Shown here: positions 1 to 13,898 of the stretch, piece by piece
How the letters are laid out: every line of letters starts with the position of its first letter
Position numbering within the stretch: position 1 is the stretch's first letter
Assembly (NCBI GenBank): GCA_041530395.1
Contig: CP136945.1
Location: forward strand, 62,001 to 126,000
DNA length: 64,000 nt
From: Thermosynechococcaceae cyanobacterium Okahandja
Lineage (GTDB): Bacteria > Cyanobacteriota > Cyanobacteriia > Thermosynechococcales > Thermosynechococcaceae
Reading direction: 5' to 3'
Notes under the pieces: model-generated
Seen by the model: the letters and a program-made list of their open reading frames with translations, nothing else
What the model was told of the DNA's origin: nothing
The model's database searches: none
Translations under genes and position numbers: made by a program

Positions 1-2866
1 CTCCCGGAGACACGAGGTAGGGACGCGCCAAGCGCAGGATGACGTGATCTTCCGCCACTTCCATCACAGCGGCTGTTTCGGGAGACTCGATGCCGGGGGC
101 AATGTCATCCCCGGGGCGTAGTAAATCGCCGACCTTGACGGTGGGGGGGGTGCCGTGGGTATCAATGCGCAGGCGATCGCTATCGGTAATCACCAGAATT
201 CGCCGCACCGATTCGCCACTGCGGAGAATCCCCTGCACTTGACCGGCCTGCTTGGCATTAATGGCGGTACGGGCAATCACCGCTCCGGGGCCAATATGAT
301 CCCCATCCTTCACCAACAGGGAGGTGAGGGTGCTGCCTTGGGTTTGATCCGCGGCCACATCGCGGCGAATCACCAAGGATTCTAAGATGACCAGTTGCAG
401 CCGCTGCGCTTCGGTGTCAGACTCATCCGCCACAATTTCAATATCCGCCGCCAGTTGGGGCGCTTCAGTGCCAATTTCAAGCACCAGTTGGGTCCGCAGC
501 AGATCCACCCCATCCACCGACTTCACCCGTTCATCGTGCTTGTAGGGCAAGCGCTGCACCGCCCGCAAACGAATCGACTGACCAGAGGCATCACTGGAGT
601 CTTGGCTGGGCACCGAGGGTTCATCGGGAACGCTAAACTCCTGCACCGGTCGCAGCAGTACCGCTGGCCCTTCCGGGCTATCCTCTAGGTAATCCACTTG
701 GCACAGGGTCTCGGCAGTTAACCCAGGCAGAATTTCTGTGCCGGGATGGGCAAGGCTGCCGTGTTTTTGGCGTGCCGCTTCTGGATCATCCACCAAGTGG
801 AGTTCGCCGGGCTTGATGATAATTTCCCGCAGGATGTCATTTTTTTGAACCACCTCCACTACACCGCTGTTTTGACAGAAGATGTCTTTGACTACCTCGG
901 TGCCCGCTTCAACGTACTGGCTGTCTTCCACCAGCAGCAGCGAAATATCCTTGTTGACTTCGTGGGTTTCCTCGGGCACCCACAGCAGCGTCCCGCCCTT
1001 GAGAACCTCATAGCCCTGTTTGGCTTTACCTTTTTTGGCCACTTCAATGTCGGCGTACTTGAGGATGCCGCCGGTGGCGGTGTGGTAGCGATCGTCAATG
1101 AGTTCCGCCACCACTTGACCGTTGGCCACTTTGGTGCCCGGGGCTGCCTTGAGGGAAAACCGCTGACCTGCTGCCGTTTCAATAATGTAGTGTTCGCGAC
1201 CCTGCTGCGTTTCCTTGAGCACTTTGGCTTTGTCTAGCATCACCGAAGCGGTAATAATTTCCACTTCGCGGCCACTTTTACTTTCCTGCTGCTCCGGCAG
1301 GCGCACGACGCCACCGTGCTCCGTTTTCACGGTGGTTTCGGCCAACACTGTCCCGGCTTCAACAAAGTCACCATTTTTAACGACGGGTTCTGCCCCCGGA
1401 GGTAGGTTATACACTTCACCCGAGAGCACCCAAATCAAGCCGCCTTTGGGAGCAACACGAGTGGTCGTGCCTTGGCGATCGCGCTTTTCTTCCGCCTCAA
1501 GGTTGACAAACCGCACTTGCCCCGCCAAGTCGGAGGCCACGTCTTTGGTAACTTTCTCGGTGGACTTGCGCACACTGCGGGAGGTTTGAGCCACCTCCGC
1601 CAAGAGTTGACCCGCTTCAACGGCCTCCCCATCGGTGACCAGCAGAATCGAGCCTTGAGAAAGATCAAACTCTTGACTTTTCTGGCCAGATTTAACACTC
1701 AGCTTCCCTGAGGTCTCCACCAGGAAAGCATCCTCACCATGCCGCGTTCGGAAGGGGCGCACCCGCAATTTCTTGCCGTACTCCACCGTGCCTGCAAAGG
1801 GGGCGCGCTCTTGGCGGGCCACTTCACCGGTAAACACCCCACCGGTGTGGAAGGTACGCATGGTTAGCTGCGTACCCGGCTCACCGATCGATTGGGCGGC
1901 AATGATGCCCACCGCTTCTCCCATATCCACCAGTTGGGCATGGGCAAGGCTCCAACCGTAGCACAGCCGACACACGGAGCCGGTAGCTTCGCAGGTGAGG
2001 GGCGATCGCACCACCACCTCCTCAATACCCGCATTAACAATCTGCTTGGCCAGTTCAGCCGAAATCGGTTGATTTTTTGCCACTAGGAGATCGCCCGTCT
2101 GGGGATGATAGACATCATTGAGGGCAACTCGCCCCAGCAGGCGATCCTCCAAAGCAAGAACCTTGTCCCCCACCGTCATACTGCGCAGAGTAATGCCCCG
2201 CTCCGTTTCGCAATCCTCTTCGCGGATAATTACATCCTGCGAGACATCCACCAGCCGCCGCGTCAGATACCCAGAGTCCGCCGTGCGCAGCGCCGTATCC
2301 ACCAACCCCTTACGGGCACCGTAGGAGGAAATAATGTACTCGGTAACCGTTAACCCCTCACGGAAGTTTGTCTTAATCGGCAGGTCAATGATTTCCCCTT
2401 GGGGATTGGCCATTAGCCCCCGCATCCCCACCAACTGCCGCACCTGGGACAAATTCCCCCGCGCCCCCGAAAAGGCCATCATATAGACCGAGTTCAGCAC
2501 ATCGGTACTGCGGAAGTGGCGCACCACCTCATTTTTGAGTTCTTCGTTGGTGGTATTCCAGGTATCAATTACTTTTTGGAATCGCTCCACCTCCGTAATT
2601 TCACCGCGGGAGTAGCGATCTTGGGCAATTTTAATTTCCTTTTCAGCCGCCTGGAGTAACTCCTGCTTCTTCGGTGGCACCAGCAGGTCATCCACACTAA
2701 TGGAGACCCCCGCCCGGGTGGCATAGCGAAAACCCAGATCCTTGACCTTATCGGCCATTTCCGCCGTGCGGGCAGTGCCAAACTGGCTAAAAGACCACGA
2801 AATTAAGTTCCGCAACCCTTTTTTATCGATGATGCGGTTAAAGAAAACTGGCGTTGTCTCAGTCAT
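1..2866 (-). CDS. rpoC2: RNA polymerase subunit beta'' (RpoC2), 3' end beyond window
   Basis: C-terminal half of the split cyanobacterial beta' subunit of RNA polymerase. It starts at ATG 2866 and stays open for 955 codons to the window edge; cyanobacterial RpoC2 is usually longer than 1200 residues, so the 3' end is missing. Around residues 133-150 lies the conserved SGARGN..Q..QLVGMRG block of the bridge-helix/trigger-loop region, followed by [23 protein letters not shown] zinc site is visible as [13 protein letters not shown] plus an upstream Cys. The rest is the long cyanobacterial insertion rich in beta-barrel sandwich hybrid motifs (repeated DGEXVEAGQ/LAE-like segments). It is last in rpoB-rpoC1-rpoC2 and begins 19 bases after the rpoC1 stop, so it is surely cotranscribed. 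Confidence 0.97.
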   Translation of the reverse strand, partial: MTETTPVFFNRIIDKKGLRNLISWSFSQFGTARTAEMADKVKDLGFRYATRAGVSISVDDLLVPPKKQELLQAAEKEIKIAQDRYSRGEITEVERFQKVIDTWNTTNEELKNEVVRHFRSTDVLNSVYMMAFSGARGNLSQVRQLVGMRGLMANPQGEIIDLPIKTNFREGLTVTEYIISSYGARKGLVDTALRTADSGYLTRRLVDVSQDVIIREEDCETERGITLRSMTVGDKVLALEDRLLGRVALNDVYHPQTGDLLVAKNQPISAELAKQIVNAGIEEVVVRSPLTCEATGSVCRLCYGWSLAHAQLVDMGEAVGIIAAQSIGEPGTQLTMRTFHTGGVFTGEVARQERAPFAGTVEYGKKLRVRPFRTRHGEDAFLVETSGKLSVKSGQKSQEFDLSQGSILLVTDGEAVEAGQLLAEVAQTSRSVRKSTEKVTKDVASDLAGQVRFVNLEAEEKRDRQGTTTRVAPKGGLIWVLSGEVYNLPPGAEPVVKNGDFVEAGTVLAETTVKTEHGGVVRLPEQQESKSGREVEIITASVMLDKAKVLKETQQGREHYIIETAAGQRFSLKAAPGTKVANGQVVAELIDDRYHTATGGILKYADIEVAKKGKAKQGYEVLKGGTLLWVPEETHEVNKDISLLLVEDSQYVEAGTEVVKDIFCQNSGVVEVVQKNDILREIIIKPGELHLVDDPEAARQKHGSLAHPGTEILPGLTAETLCQVDYLEDSPEGPAVLLRPVQEFSVPDEPSVPSQDSSDASGQSIRLRAVQRLPYKHDERVKSVDGVDLLRTQLVLEIGTEAPQLAADIEIVADESDTEAQRLQLVILESLVIRRDVAADQTQGSTLTSLLVKDGDHIGPGAVIARTAINAKQAGQVQGILRSGESVRRILVITDSDRLRIDTHGTPPTVKVGDLLRPGDDIAPGIESPETAAVMEVAEDHVILRLARPYLVSPG

Positions 2867-2885
2867 GGTGATGGGGTCTCCCAAA

Positions 2886-4754
2886 TTAACTGGCTAAGGC
2901 TTCTTGGATCGTTTGGTTATAAATAATGCGACCCGGGGTGGTGCGGATGTACTGGGAAATGAGTTGGCCGTTCGCATCTTCGCGCCGCCGCCGCAGGCGG
3001 TACTCCAGCAACCGTGAGCCATCCTCGTAGGTTGTTACCGTTGGCTCGCTGGTGTCGCCATCCTCCACCGAACCGTCATAGCGCACCCAGACGAAGGCGT
3101 GTAGGGGTAACGTGCCCTGCTCGTAGGCCATGACAACGTCTTGGAAGTTGGCATAGTAGCGATCGCCGTAGTCCGGCAGCTTCGGATTCTCCGCCGTCAG
3201 GTAATAGCACCCCAAGACCATATCTTGGCTGGGGGTGATAATGGGTTTGCCCGTCGCCGGGGACAAAATATTATTCGAGGCCAGCATCAGCATCCGTGCC
3301 TCCGCCTGCGCCTCAATCGAGAGGGGCACGTGAACCGCCATCTGGTCACCGTCAAAGTCAGCGTTAAAGGCCGGGCACACTAAAGGATGTAGTTGAATGG
3401 CACGCCCCTCCACCAGAATGGGTTCAAAGGCCTGAATGCCCAAGCGGTGTAGGGTTGGCGCGCGGTTGAGGAGCACCGGATGCCCGTCAATCACCTCTTC
3501 AAGCACATCCCAAATCACCGGATCGTTGCGCTGAATCATCCGCTTCGCCGCCTTAATGTTGTTGACAATCTGCTGGCGGATAAGGCGGTGAATGACAAAG
3601 GGCTGGAATAACTCAATGGCCATCTCGCGGGGCAGGCCACACTGGTGCATTTTTAGGTTTGGCCCCACCACAATCACCGAGCGACCGGAGTAGTCCACCC
3701 GCTTACCGAGGAGGTTTTGGCGGAAGCGCCCCTGCTTGCCCTCAATAATATCGGAGAGGGACTTCAGGGGACGGTTATTGGCCCCCACCACCGTGCGACC
3801 CCGCCGACCATTGTCAATGAGGGCATCCACCGCTTCCTGTAGCATCCGCTTTTCATTGCGGACAATAATTTCCGGTGCCAGAATCTCCTGTAGGCGCGCA
3901 AGGCGATTATTGCGGTTAATGACACGGCGGTAGAGATCGTTGAGGTCAGAGGTGGCAAAGCGCCCCCCATCCAACTGCACCATTGGCCGCAAGTCCGGCG
4001 GAATAACCGGAATCACCGTGAGTACCATCCACTCCGGCTTCGCGCCCGTGCCAATGAAGTTATCAATGACCCGCAGGCGTTTAATGAGCTTAGACCGGCG
4101 TTGACCGCGGCAGTTGAGGATCTCTTCCCGCAACTGTTCCGCCTCTTGGGCAAGGTCAAGGTCCTGCAGCAGCCGCTGAATGGCCTCAGCACCAATCCCC
4201 ACCTCAATATCTTCGAGTTCCGAATCTTCGCTGTAGATTTGCTCCTCGATTTCCTGCCACTGGTCTTCGCTCAGGAGTTGCTTATAGGTCAACTCTGGGT
4301 GATTGCCGGGGTTGAGCACCACATAGGAGTTGAAATAAACAATTTGCTCCACATCCCGCAGCGGCATATCAAGGAGAATGGCCATGTAGCTGGGAATCCC
4401 CTTGAGGTACCACACATGGGTGACGGGTGCAGCCAGCTTAATGTAGCCCATGCGATGCCGTCGCACCCGCGATTCGGTGACCTCCACGCCGCAGCGTTCG
4501 CAGACAATACCGCGGTGGCGCACCCGCTTGTACTTACCGCAGTGACACTCCCAATCCTTGGCAGGACCAAAAATGCGCTCACAAAAGAGACCATCCATTT
4601 CCGGCTTGAGGGTGCGGTAGTTGATGGTTTCTGGCTTGGTGACTTCACCCACCACTTGCCCGTTGGGTAAGGTGCGCTCGCCCCACTGGATAATCCGTTC
4701 GGGGGAGGCAAGGGACACCTTTACATAGTCAAAGCGTTGCTCGATTCTGGGCAT
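2886..4754 (-). CDS. rpoC1: RNA polymerase subunit gamma (RpoC1)
   Basis: N-terminal part of the split beta' subunit (622 aa, the usual cyanobacterial length). The zinc ribbon is visible at Cys70, Cys72, Cys85 and Cys88, and the active-site NADFDGD motif supplies the Mg2+-binding Asp466, Asp468 and Asp470. The lid/rudder region and the [13 protein letters not shown] block are intact. It starts with [13 protein letters not shown], the family start. It sits between rpoB (71-base gap) and rpoC2 (19-base gap) on the same strand, forming the standard operon. No anomaly seen. Confidence 0.98.
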   Translation of the reverse strand: MPRIEQRFDYVKVSLASPERIIQWGERTLPNGQVVGEVTKPETINYRTLKPEMDGLFCERIFGPAKDWECHCGKYKRVRHRGIVCERCGVEVTESRVRRHRMGYIKLAAPVTHVWYLKGIPSYMAILLDMPLRDVEQIVYFNSYVVLNPGNHPELTYKQLLSEDQWQEIEEQIYSEDSELEDIEVGIGAEAIQRLLQDLDLAQEAEQLREEILNCRGQRRSKLIKRLRVIDNFIGTGAKPEWMVLTVIPVIPPDLRPMVQLDGGRFATSDLNDLYRRVINRNNRLARLQEILAPEIIVRNEKRMLQEAVDALIDNGRRGRTVVGANNRPLKSLSDIIEGKQGRFRQNLLGKRVDYSGRSVIVVGPNLKMHQCGLPREMAIELFQPFVIHRLIRQQIVNNIKAAKRMIQRNDPVIWDVLEEVIDGHPVLLNRAPTLHRLGIQAFEPILVEGRAIQLHPLVCPAFNADFDGDQMAVHVPLSIEAQAEARMLMLASNNILSPATGKPIITPSQDMVLGCYYLTAENPKLPDYGDRYYANFQDVVMAYEQGTLPLHAFVWVRYDGSVEDGDTSEPTVTTYEDGSRLLEYRLRRRREDANGQLISQYIRTTPGRIIYNQTIQEALAS

Positions 4755-4825
4755 AAACTCACGAATCCTCTGGCAGTAAATAGGTTCAACGGCGAGGGAA
4801 TGGCTCCGCCAACGGAGCGATTAAT

Positions 4826-8152
<3,327 letters not shown>

Positions 8153-8511
8153 GTATATCCTCTAGAGGGTATCGCTAAAACGCGGATCTTGTATCTTAGG
8201 ACATATGTGTCAACGCTGTCAAATAAACAGCAAAAAGCCTCCATGCCGCTCGAGTGCCGCTGGAGAATCGGGAAAAATGCCTAAGGGACGACCAGAGGTG
8301 TTGACACGTGTCACTACTGCGCTGACAAGCCGCTCACCCTGTTAGGGTAGCACAAAAGATATGCCAGTGTGTCCTTTGCCGTTTGCCGATGGGACACAGC
8401 AGAGGATTGATTCTACTATAGGGATCTGATTGTGGGGATTCCCCGACTTGCGTATGATGGATAGTACCGTTTGCTTTTTTGACACTTTTGACACTTTGGA
8501 GGCATCTCAAC
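8153..8511. promoter_or_regulatory. rpoB/psbE divergent intergenic region with repeated TTGACA hexamers
   Basis: This 359-base spacer separates rpoB (minus) from psbE (plus) and holds no credible gene. It contains a perfect 12-base palindrome TGACACGTGTCA at 8302-8313. It has two TGTCAA hexamers 9 bases apart on the rpoB side (8208-8213, 8217-8222). A tandem 9-mer TTTTGACAC (8477-8485 and 8486-8494) lies just before the psbE ribosome-binding site. TTGACA recurs at 8301-8306. A short palindrome GGGGATTCCCC lies at 8434-8444 inside the psbE promoter candidate. Some hexamers may be -35 boxes; others may be regulator sites. Function is inferred only. Confidence 0.5.
8430..8458 (+). promoter_or_regulatory. 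Candidate promoter of psbEFLJ
   Basis: TTGTGG (8430-8435), a 17-base spacer and TATGAT (8453-8458) form a sigma70-like promoter. This would give a leader of roughly 45-50 bases before the psbE GTG at 8512. The leader would carry the duplicated TTTTGACAC sequence. No start-site data are available. Confidence 0.45.
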
Positions 8512-8766
8512 GTGGCTGGAACGACAGGAGAACGACCATTTTCCGACATTATTACTAGCGTTCGCTATTGGGTGATTCACAGTATCACGATTCCGGCACT
8601 GTTTATTGCTGGCTGGTTGTTTGTGAGCACTGGCTTGGCCTACGATGTCTTTGGCACGCCGCGGCCCGATAGCTACTTTGCCCAAGAACAGCAGGCGATT
8701 CCCCTCGTAACCGATCGCTTTGAAGGCAAACAACAGGTTGAGACGTTTTTACAACAGGTAAAGTAG
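8512..8766 (+). CDS. psbE: Cytochrome b559 subunit alpha (PsbE)
   Basis: PSII core subunit that shares one haem with PsbF across the thylakoid membrane. The protein is 84 aa and starts [24 protein letters not shown]. The haem-ligand His is in [11 protein letters not shown], followed by one transmembrane helix (about residues 20-42) and the lumenal [10 protein letters not shown] tail. The GTG at 8512 is chosen over an upstream TTG because GGAGG (8498-8502) is correctly spaced from it and the protein then matches the family N-terminus. It is first gene of psbEFLJ, transcribed divergently from rpoB. Confidence 0.97.
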   Translation: MAGTTGERPFSDIITSVRYWVIHSITIPALFIAGWLFVSTGLAYDVFGTPRPDSYFAQEQQAIPLVTDRFEGKQQVETFLQQVK

Positions 8767-8773
8767 GACTGCT

Positions 8774-8911
8774 ATGACGAGTAACACACCAAACCAAGAA
8801 CCCCTTTCTTACCCTATCTTTACGGTCCGCTGGTTGGCCGTTCACACCTTAGCCGTGCCTACCATTTTCTTCTTGGGGGCGATCGCGGCCATGCAATTCA
8901 TTCAACGTTAA
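8774..8911 (+). CDS. psbF: Cytochrome b559 subunit beta (PsbF)
   Basis: 45-aa PSII subunit, too short for most ORF callers. It reads [45 protein letters not shown]. The His in VHTLAVP is the second axial ligand of the cytochrome b559 haem, and a single transmembrane helix follows. It lies 7 bases after psbE and 14 before psbL, the conserved psbE-F-L-J order. Length and sequence agree with the known family. Confidence 0.97.
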   Translation: MTSNTPNQEPLSYPIFTVRWLAVHTLAVPTIFFLGAIAAMQFIQR

Positions 8912-8925
8912 CGTCAGGTGCTGTT

Positions 8926-9039
8926 ATGGAACCGAATCCCAATCGTCAACCGGTTGAGCTCAACCGCACATCCCTTTACCTAGGGCTGTTGCTGATCTTT
9001 GTCTTGGCGCTACTATTTTCTAGCTATTTCTTTAACTAA
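8926..9039 (+). CDS. psbL: Photosystem II protein PsbL
   Basis: 37-aa single-helix PSII subunit, beginning [18 protein letters not shown] and ending in a helix and SSYFFN. It sits at the PSII monomer interface and is needed for dimer stability and acceptor-side electron flow (family knowledge). It is the third gene of psbEFLJ. The length equals the usual 37 residues. Confidence 0.96.
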   Translation: MEPNPNRQPVELNRTSLYLGLLLIFVLALLFSSYFFN

Positions 9040-9080
9040 TTGAGCGTTATCATCACTTATTTGCTTAGGAGGATCTCAGA

Positions 9081-9200
9081 ATGTCTGAAGGTGGACGCAT
9101 TCCCCTGTGGGTCGTTGCCACAGTAGCGGGAATGGGGGTCATTGTGATTGTAGGGCTATTTTTCTATGGTGCCTACGCTGGGCTTGGCTCCTCGCTTTAG
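9081..9200 (+). CDS. psbJ: Photosystem II protein PsbJ
   Basis: 39-aa single-helix PSII subunit, [19 protein letters not shown] followed by a Gly-rich transmembrane helix and AYAGLGSSL. It contributes to the plastoquinone exchange region beside cytochrome b559. An AGGAGG ribosome-binding site lies about 8 bases upstream of the ATG. Its TAG stop (9198-9200) overlaps the TAA stop of the convergent ABC permease (9197-9199), so there is no room for a terminator. Confidence 0.96.
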   Translation: MSEGGRIPLWVVATVAGMGVIVIVGLFFYGAYAGLGSSL

Positions 9201-10099
9201 GACGACGGCTCTTGGCGGGTACGCAATTGCAGCCACGTCAGAGCAAGGGTAAGCATCAGTAGCACCGTTGCGGCGGCGGCGGCATAGCCAAAGTCAAACA
9301 AGCCAAACGCCTGTTGGTAAATATAAAACACCAACAGGTTTGTTGTATTTAGGGGGCCACCACCGGTGACCACATAGACTTGCTCAAAACTGCGCAGGGT
9401 AAAAATGGTCGTGGTCACAAAAACAAGAATCAGGGTGGGGTGCAGCCCGGGCAGTGTAATGTAACGAAACTGTTGCCAAGGGTTGGCACCATCGAGTAGA
9501 GCCGCGTCGTAGCGATCGCCCGGAATGGTTTGCAGCCCTGCCAAAAAGACCACAAGGTTAAAGCCCAGTTGCTTCCAACTGCTCAGGAGAATCAGTACCG
9601 GCATGGCCCAGGTCGGGTCGCTTAGCCACGCGATCGGGGCAACCCCCAGCCGCGCCAGCAAATGATTTAGTGGCCCATCGACTTGAAACAACCAGCGAAA
9701 GCCCAAACCCGCCGCCACAATAGAGGTCACACTGGGCAAAAAGTAGGCCGTGCGCAGCAGCGTGCGACCGATCGCCACCTGATTTAGCCCCACCGCCAAA
9801 ACCAGCGGTATGGCAATGGTGGGCACGACGGTTGCGGCGGTGAAGTAGAGGGTGTTGCCCACCACTTGCCAAAAATCGGGACTTTGCAGGAGTTGCTGAT
9901 AGTTTTTAACCCCCACCCAGCGCACCCCCGCTTGGCTAAAACTGCCGCTGGTAAAACTCAGATAAATAACGTACAAAATTGGGGCAAACACAAAAATTGT
10001 TAAAAGCAGCAGCGCCGGTAACAAGAATAACCACGCGGCCAACTCGGGACGGTGCTTGGCATCCCCCAATCGGGGGAGTTGCGATCGCTCCTGCAACAA
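9197..10099 (-). CDS. Sugar-type ABC transporter permease (MalF/UgpA family)
   Basis: 300-aa inner-membrane permease with about six transmembrane helices (first near residues 21-48). It carries the BPD_transp_1 EAA loop as [25 protein letters not shown]. This loop contacts the ATPase of carbohydrate-type (CUT1) importers. No ATPase, binding protein or second permease is adjacent. The matching MalG-type permease is at 32684-33508 and a MalK-type ATPase at 53013-54206, so the importer genes seem dispersed. Substrate unknown; osmolyte (glucosylglycerol, trehalose) or sugar uptake are options. Its stop is interlocked with that of psbJ. Confidence 0.85.
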   Translation of the reverse strand: MLQERSQLPRLGDAKHRPELAAWLFLLPALLLLTIFVFAPILYVIYLSFTSGSFSQAGVRWVGVKNYQQLLQSPDFWQVVGNTLYFTAATVVPTIAIPLVLAVGLNQVAIGRTLLRTAYFLPSVTSIVAAGLGFRWLFQVDGPLNHLLARLGVAPIAWLSDPTWAMPVLILLSSWKQLGFNLVVFLAGLQTIPGDRYDAALLDGANPWQQFRYITLPGLHPTLILVFVTTTIFTLRSFEQVYVVTGGGPLNTTNLLVFYIYQQAFGLFDFGYAAAAATVLLMLTLALTWLQLRTRQEPSS

Positions 10100-10209
10100 A
10101 TGTTATGCCCCCTGAATCAAAGCTGCCATAAATTCAATCTTAGAAGAGATGCGCTCGAAATTGAAAATGATAAAATAACGTCAAATGCACGCCATCTTGG
10201 GGAGATGCT

Positions 10210-11199
10210 GTGATTCGCACTGTTCCACTGCCCGCTACAACTCCCTCTTACCTTGCTGACCACAGCCGCCTAAAGCTTTTTGCCGGTTCCGCCAATATTC
10301 CCCTTGCCCAAGAAATTGCCCGCTATCTTGGCATTGACCTCGGGCCAATGGTGCGCAAGCGGTTTGCCGACGGCGAGCTTTACGTCCAAATTCAAGAATC
10401 TATTCGCGGCTGCGATGTTTACCTGATTCAGCCCTGCTGCCATCCGGTTAACGACCATCTCATGGAACTGTTAATCATGGTCGATGCCTGCCGCCGTGCC
10501 TCGGCGCGACAGGTGACGGCGGTGATTCCCTACTACGGCTACGCTCGGGCCGATCGCAAAACCGCCGGTCGCGAGTCAATTACCGCCAAGCTGGTGGCCA
10601 ACCTGATTACCCAAGCGGGAGCCAGTCGCGTCTTAGCCATGGATCTGCACTCAGCCCAAATTCAAGGCTACTTTGATATTCCCGTGGATCACGTCTATGG
10701 CTCGCCGGTACTCCTTGACTATCTGCGCAGTAAAAACCTCGCAGACATTGTCGTGGTCTCACCGGATGTGGGGGGGGTAGCCCGCGCCCGCGCCTTTGCC
10801 AACAAGCTCGACGATGCCCCCTTGGCCATTATTGACAAGCGCCGCCAGTCCCACAACGTGGCCGAAGTCATGAATGTGGTGGGGGATGTGAAGGGGAAAA
10901 CAGCCGTACTTGTAGATGACATGATTGACACAGCGGGCACGATTTTGGAAGGGGCACGCCTGCTGCGGCGAGAGGGAGCCAAGGAGGTGTATGCCTGTGC
11001 CACCCATGCGGTCTTTTCGCCCCCGGCCATTGAACGGCTCCAGGGGGGTGATTTTGAAGAGGTGATTGTCACCAACACCATTCCCGTACCGGAAACCCAG
11101 CGCTTCCCGCAGTTAACGGTGCTTTCGGTGGCCAGTATTCTGGGGGAAACTATTTGGCGGGTACACGAGGATAGCTCGGTGAGCAGCATGTTCCGCTAA
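10210..11199 (+). CDS. prs: Ribose-phosphate pyrophosphokinase
   Basis: Makes PRPP from ribose 5-phosphate and ATP, feeding purine, pyrimidine, His, Trp and NAD synthesis. It is 329 aa, with the flexible catalytic loop region RKRFADGELYVQ, the ATP-binding YYGYARADRK segment, the divalent-metal MDLHSAQIQGYFDIPVDH signature and the PRPP loop VLVDDMIDTAGT. It starts at GTG 10210 with GGGGAG just upstream. purH follows 39 bases after the prs stop, so two purine-pathway genes are coupled, and rpiA, which supplies the substrate, is elsewhere in the window. Confidence 0.96.
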   Translation: MIRTVPLPATTPSYLADHSRLKLFAGSANIPLAQEIARYLGIDLGPMVRKRFADGELYVQIQESIRGCDVYLIQPCCHPVNDHLMELLIMVDACRRASARQVTAVIPYYGYARADRKTAGRESITAKLVANLITQAGASRVLAMDLHSAQIQGYFDIPVDHVYGSPVLLDYLRSKNLADIVVVSPDVGGVARARAFANKLDDAPLAIIDKRRQSHNVAEVMNVVGDVKGKTAVLVDDMIDTAGTILEGARLLRREGAKEVYACATHAVFSPPAIERLQGGDFEEVIVTNTIPVPETQRFPQLTVLSVASILGETIWRVHEDSSVSSMFR

Positions 11200-11238
11200 A
11201 ATTGAGCTTCTGGGCTCTGTAATTTGGAGGGACAATCC

Positions 11239-12783
11239 ATGGGGCGCACTGCCTTACTCAGCACCAGCGATAAAACCGGACTGGTGGATTTTGCAGCAGC
11301 GTTGGTGCGGGAGTTTGGCTTTACGCTCCTCAGCAGTGGTGGAACCGCAAAAACCTTGCAGGCAGCGGGTATTCCGGTCACTCCTGTGGCTGAGTACACC
11401 GGCGCACCCGAAATTCTTGGCGGGCGAGTGAAAACGCTGCATCCCAAAATTCACGGCGGCATCCTTGCCCAGCGCGATCGCCCCGAGGATAGGGCGGATC
11501 TGGCCGCTCAAGGGATTGACCCCATTGACTTGGTGGTGGTGAATCTGTATCCCTTTGCCGAGACAATTGCCCAACCGGATGTCACCCTAGCCGAGGCGAT
11601 CGAGCAAATTGACATTGGTGGCCCCACCCTATTGCGGGCGGCAGCAAAAAACCATGCTCACCTCACGGTACTGGTGCAGCCGAGTCAGTACGAGAGCTAT
11701 CTACAGGAATTGCGCCTCTACGAGGAACCGCGGCCCGAGTACCGTCTAGAGTGCGCCCAGCGCGCCTTTGCCCTGACGGCCAGCTACGATCAGGCGATCG
11801 CCACCTACTTGGCACAAATCGCCGCGCCACCCCGTGAGGACATGAACTTACCCGCTGTCTTTCACCTGAGTGGTCAGCGAAAAGAAGTGCTGCGCTATGG
11901 CGAAAACCCGCACCAAGTTGCCGCTTGGTACACAACGGCTGCCAACGGTTGGTCTGCCGCCACACTGCACCAAGGGAAAGAACTCAGCTATAACAACCTA
12001 CTTGACCTTGAAGCCGCTCGCGCCACCATCAGTGAATTTACCGACACACCCGCAGCGGTGATCATCAAGCACACCAACCCCTGTGGTGTAGCCGAAGGGA
12101 ACACCCTACTTGAGGCCTACGAGCGCGCCTTTGCCGCCGATAGGGTTTCGGCCTTTGGTGGCATTGTTGCCCTCAACCAGCCCATTGACGTAGCCACCGC
12201 AAAAGCCCTCACCAGTACTTTTTTAGAGTGTGTTGTCGCGCCGGAGTGTACGCCAGAGGCGCTAGCGATTCTGAAAACAAAGCCCAAGCTACGGGTGCTC
12301 ACCCTTACTGACCTGAACCAAGCCCCCGAGGTGTCGCTCCAGACCATTGCGGGGGGCTTTCTGGTGCAAGATATTCGACCGACCCCCATTCTGCCCGAGA
12401 CATGGCAGGTGATGACCGCAACCGAGCCTTCCCCAGATCTCATGGCAGAGTTGCTCTTTGCTTGGAAAGTGGTCAAGCACGTCAAGTCCAATGCCATTGT
12501 TGTCAGTCGCGATCGCCAAACCCAAGGTATTGGCGCAGGCCAAATGAACCGGGTCGGGGCTGTGCAAATTGCCCTTGCCGATGCGGGTGACGCGGCTCAG
12601 GGCGGTGTATTAGCCAGTGATGGATTTTTCCCCTTTGCCGATTCCGTCCAAGCTGCTGCCCTCGCGGGGATTGCCGCCATTATTCAACCGGGTGGCAGCT
12701 TACGGGATAATGATTCCATTCAGGCCGCTAACGAAGCAGGGATTGCCATGGTCTTTACCAGTCGGCGGCACTTCCGTCACTAG
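11239..12783 (+). CDS. purH: Bifunctional AICAR formyltransferase/IMP cyclohydrolase
   Basis: Last two steps of IMP synthesis. It is 514 aa from ATG 11239, which follows GGAGG at 11226-11230; an in-frame TTG at 11224 is rejected because it overlaps that ribosome-binding site. The N-terminal MGS-like cyclohydrolase domain (about 1-190) shows STSDKTGL and GGRVKTLHPKIHGGIL. The C-terminal transformylase domain contains the family motifs RYGENPHQ, IIKHTNPCG and KSNAIVV. It lies directly downstream of prs and its stop codon is part of the ribosome-binding site of the next gene. Confidence 0.97.
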   Translation: MGRTALLSTSDKTGLVDFAAALVREFGFTLLSSGGTAKTLQAAGIPVTPVAEYTGAPEILGGRVKTLHPKIHGGILAQRDRPEDRADLAAQGIDPIDLVVVNLYPFAETIAQPDVTLAEAIEQIDIGGPTLLRAAAKNHAHLTVLVQPSQYESYLQELRLYEEPRPEYRLECAQRAFALTASYDQAIATYLAQIAAPPREDMNLPAVFHLSGQRKEVLRYGENPHQVAAWYTTAANGWSAATLHQGKELSYNNLLDLEAARATISEFTDTPAAVIIKHTNPCGVAEGNTLLEAYERAFAADRVSAFGGIVALNQPIDVATAKALTSTFLECVVAPECTPEALAILKTKPKLRVLTLTDLNQAPEVSLQTIAGGFLVQDIRPTPILPETWQVMTATEPSPDLMAELLFAWKVVKHVKSNAIVVSRDRQTQGIGAGQMNRVGAVQIALADAGDAAQGGVLASDGFFPFADSVQAAALAGIAAIIQPGGSLRDNDSIQAANEAGIAMVFTSRRHFRH

Positions 12784-12794
12784 GAGCCAGTAGG

Positions 12795-13889
12795 GTGCTG
12801 CGCCTCGGCATTATTAGCGACCCCCACATTGCCCTGCCGGAAACCATTCCGACAGATTATCCACCCATCTTTCTCTACGGTGTCAGTATTCCCGCCTTTG
12901 AGGCAGCGGTCACCGATCTGCTCGACCGGGGTATTGATGCGCTGCTCATTCCCGGCGACCTCACCCGCGATGGCGAAGTAGTGAATCATCAGTGGTTGCA
13001 GGCTTACTTAGCCACGGTGCCGGTTCCCTGCTACGTGATTCCGGGCAATCATGACGTACCGCAACTTAGGGCGGGGGGCGATCGCATTGGTTGGGCCGAG
13101 TTCCCCCACTATTACACCCATGCCGGTTACCGCCGCCGCACCGCCCACTACTACGTCACGCACCTGAGCGAGAGGGTGCAACTCATTGCCTTAAATTCCA
13201 ATCAGTTCAGTAACAGCGGCAAGCAACTCGGGGAACTGGATGACCCACAACTGCGGTGGTTACAGGAGGTGCTGGCACAGCCCTTTGTCGGCTTGCGACT
13301 GGTGATGGTTCATCATAACCTGTTAGAGCACTGGCCACAGCAAGGCCTCAGTCCGATGGGGGAGCGATACCTGCTCAAAAACCGCTTAGCCCTTCAGCAC
13401 CTGCTGCAAACTGCTGGTGTTTCTCTGGTACTGACTGGCCACCTCCACGTGCAGGATATTGCCTATGCCGATGGCATATTTGACCTCACCACTGGCTCGT
13501 TGGTGAGCTACCCCCACCCCTACCGCCGCCTCACCTTAACGGAAGAGGGCGCTGGCCAGTGGCAGGTTCAGGTAGAATCCTTTCGGATTAAATCCTTAGC
13601 CGCCTATCCCAACTTGGCGGAGGAGTCTCGCGCTTGGATGTTGCAGCGGGGTGCCGGGTTTATGGCCCGCTTTTTAATGCTACCCCCCTTTAACTTGCCG
13701 GAAAGTCAAGCCGTCACCCTCGCCAAACCCCTATCTACCCTCTGGCCAGAGATTGCCCAAGGCGACACCCACGTCACGTTGCCCGCCTTGCCCCCTCCCT
13801 TGGATGGCTACTTTGCCCAATTTAATCATTGCCCACCGCCGCAGTTTCCCCAGTTGCGGGACAATAACACCACCTTTGTTCTGGGCTAA
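12795..13889 (+). CDS. Calcineurin-like metallophosphoesterase
   Basis: 364-aa protein with the complete dinuclear metallophosphoesterase motif set: DPH near residue 9, GDLTRDGE, GNHD, an isolated His in MVHHN and GHLH. The layout resembles Icc/CpdA cyclic-nucleotide phosphodiesterases and related phosphoesterases, with an extra C-terminal region of about 110 residues of no recognised type. The GTG start at 12795 uses AGGAG (12782-12786), which overlaps the purH stop, so translation is probably coupled to purH. Natural substrate cannot be told from sequence; cAMP turnover is one possibility. Confidence 0.85.
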   Translation: MLRLGIISDPHIALPETIPTDYPPIFLYGVSIPAFEAAVTDLLDRGIDALLIPGDLTRDGEVVNHQWLQAYLATVPVPCYVIPGNHDVPQLRAGGDRIGWAEFPHYYTHAGYRRRTAHYYVTHLSERVQLIALNSNQFSNSGKQLGELDDPQLRWLQEVLAQPFVGLRLVMVHHNLLEHWPQQGLSPMGERYLLKNRLALQHLLQTAGVSLVLTGHLHVQDIAYADGIFDLTTGSLVSYPHPYRRLTLTEEGAGQWQVQVESFRIKSLAAYPNLAEESRAWMLQRGAGFMARFLMLPPFNLPESQAVTLAKPLSTLWPEIAQGDTHVTLPALPPPLDGYFAQFNHCPPPQFPQLRDNNTTFVLG

Positions 13890-13898
13890 TCCCTTGGG

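Noticed and set aside
746-1237. 163-aa plus-strand frame inside rpoC2
   Set aside because: Antisense to rpoC2, no recognisable domain.
4101-4670. 189-aa plus-strand frame inside rpoC1
   Set aside because: Antisense shadow of a highly conserved gene; no family motif and no ribosome-binding site.
8416-8733. 105-aa minus-strand frame over psbE
   Set aside because: Lies opposite psbE and its promoter; no support.
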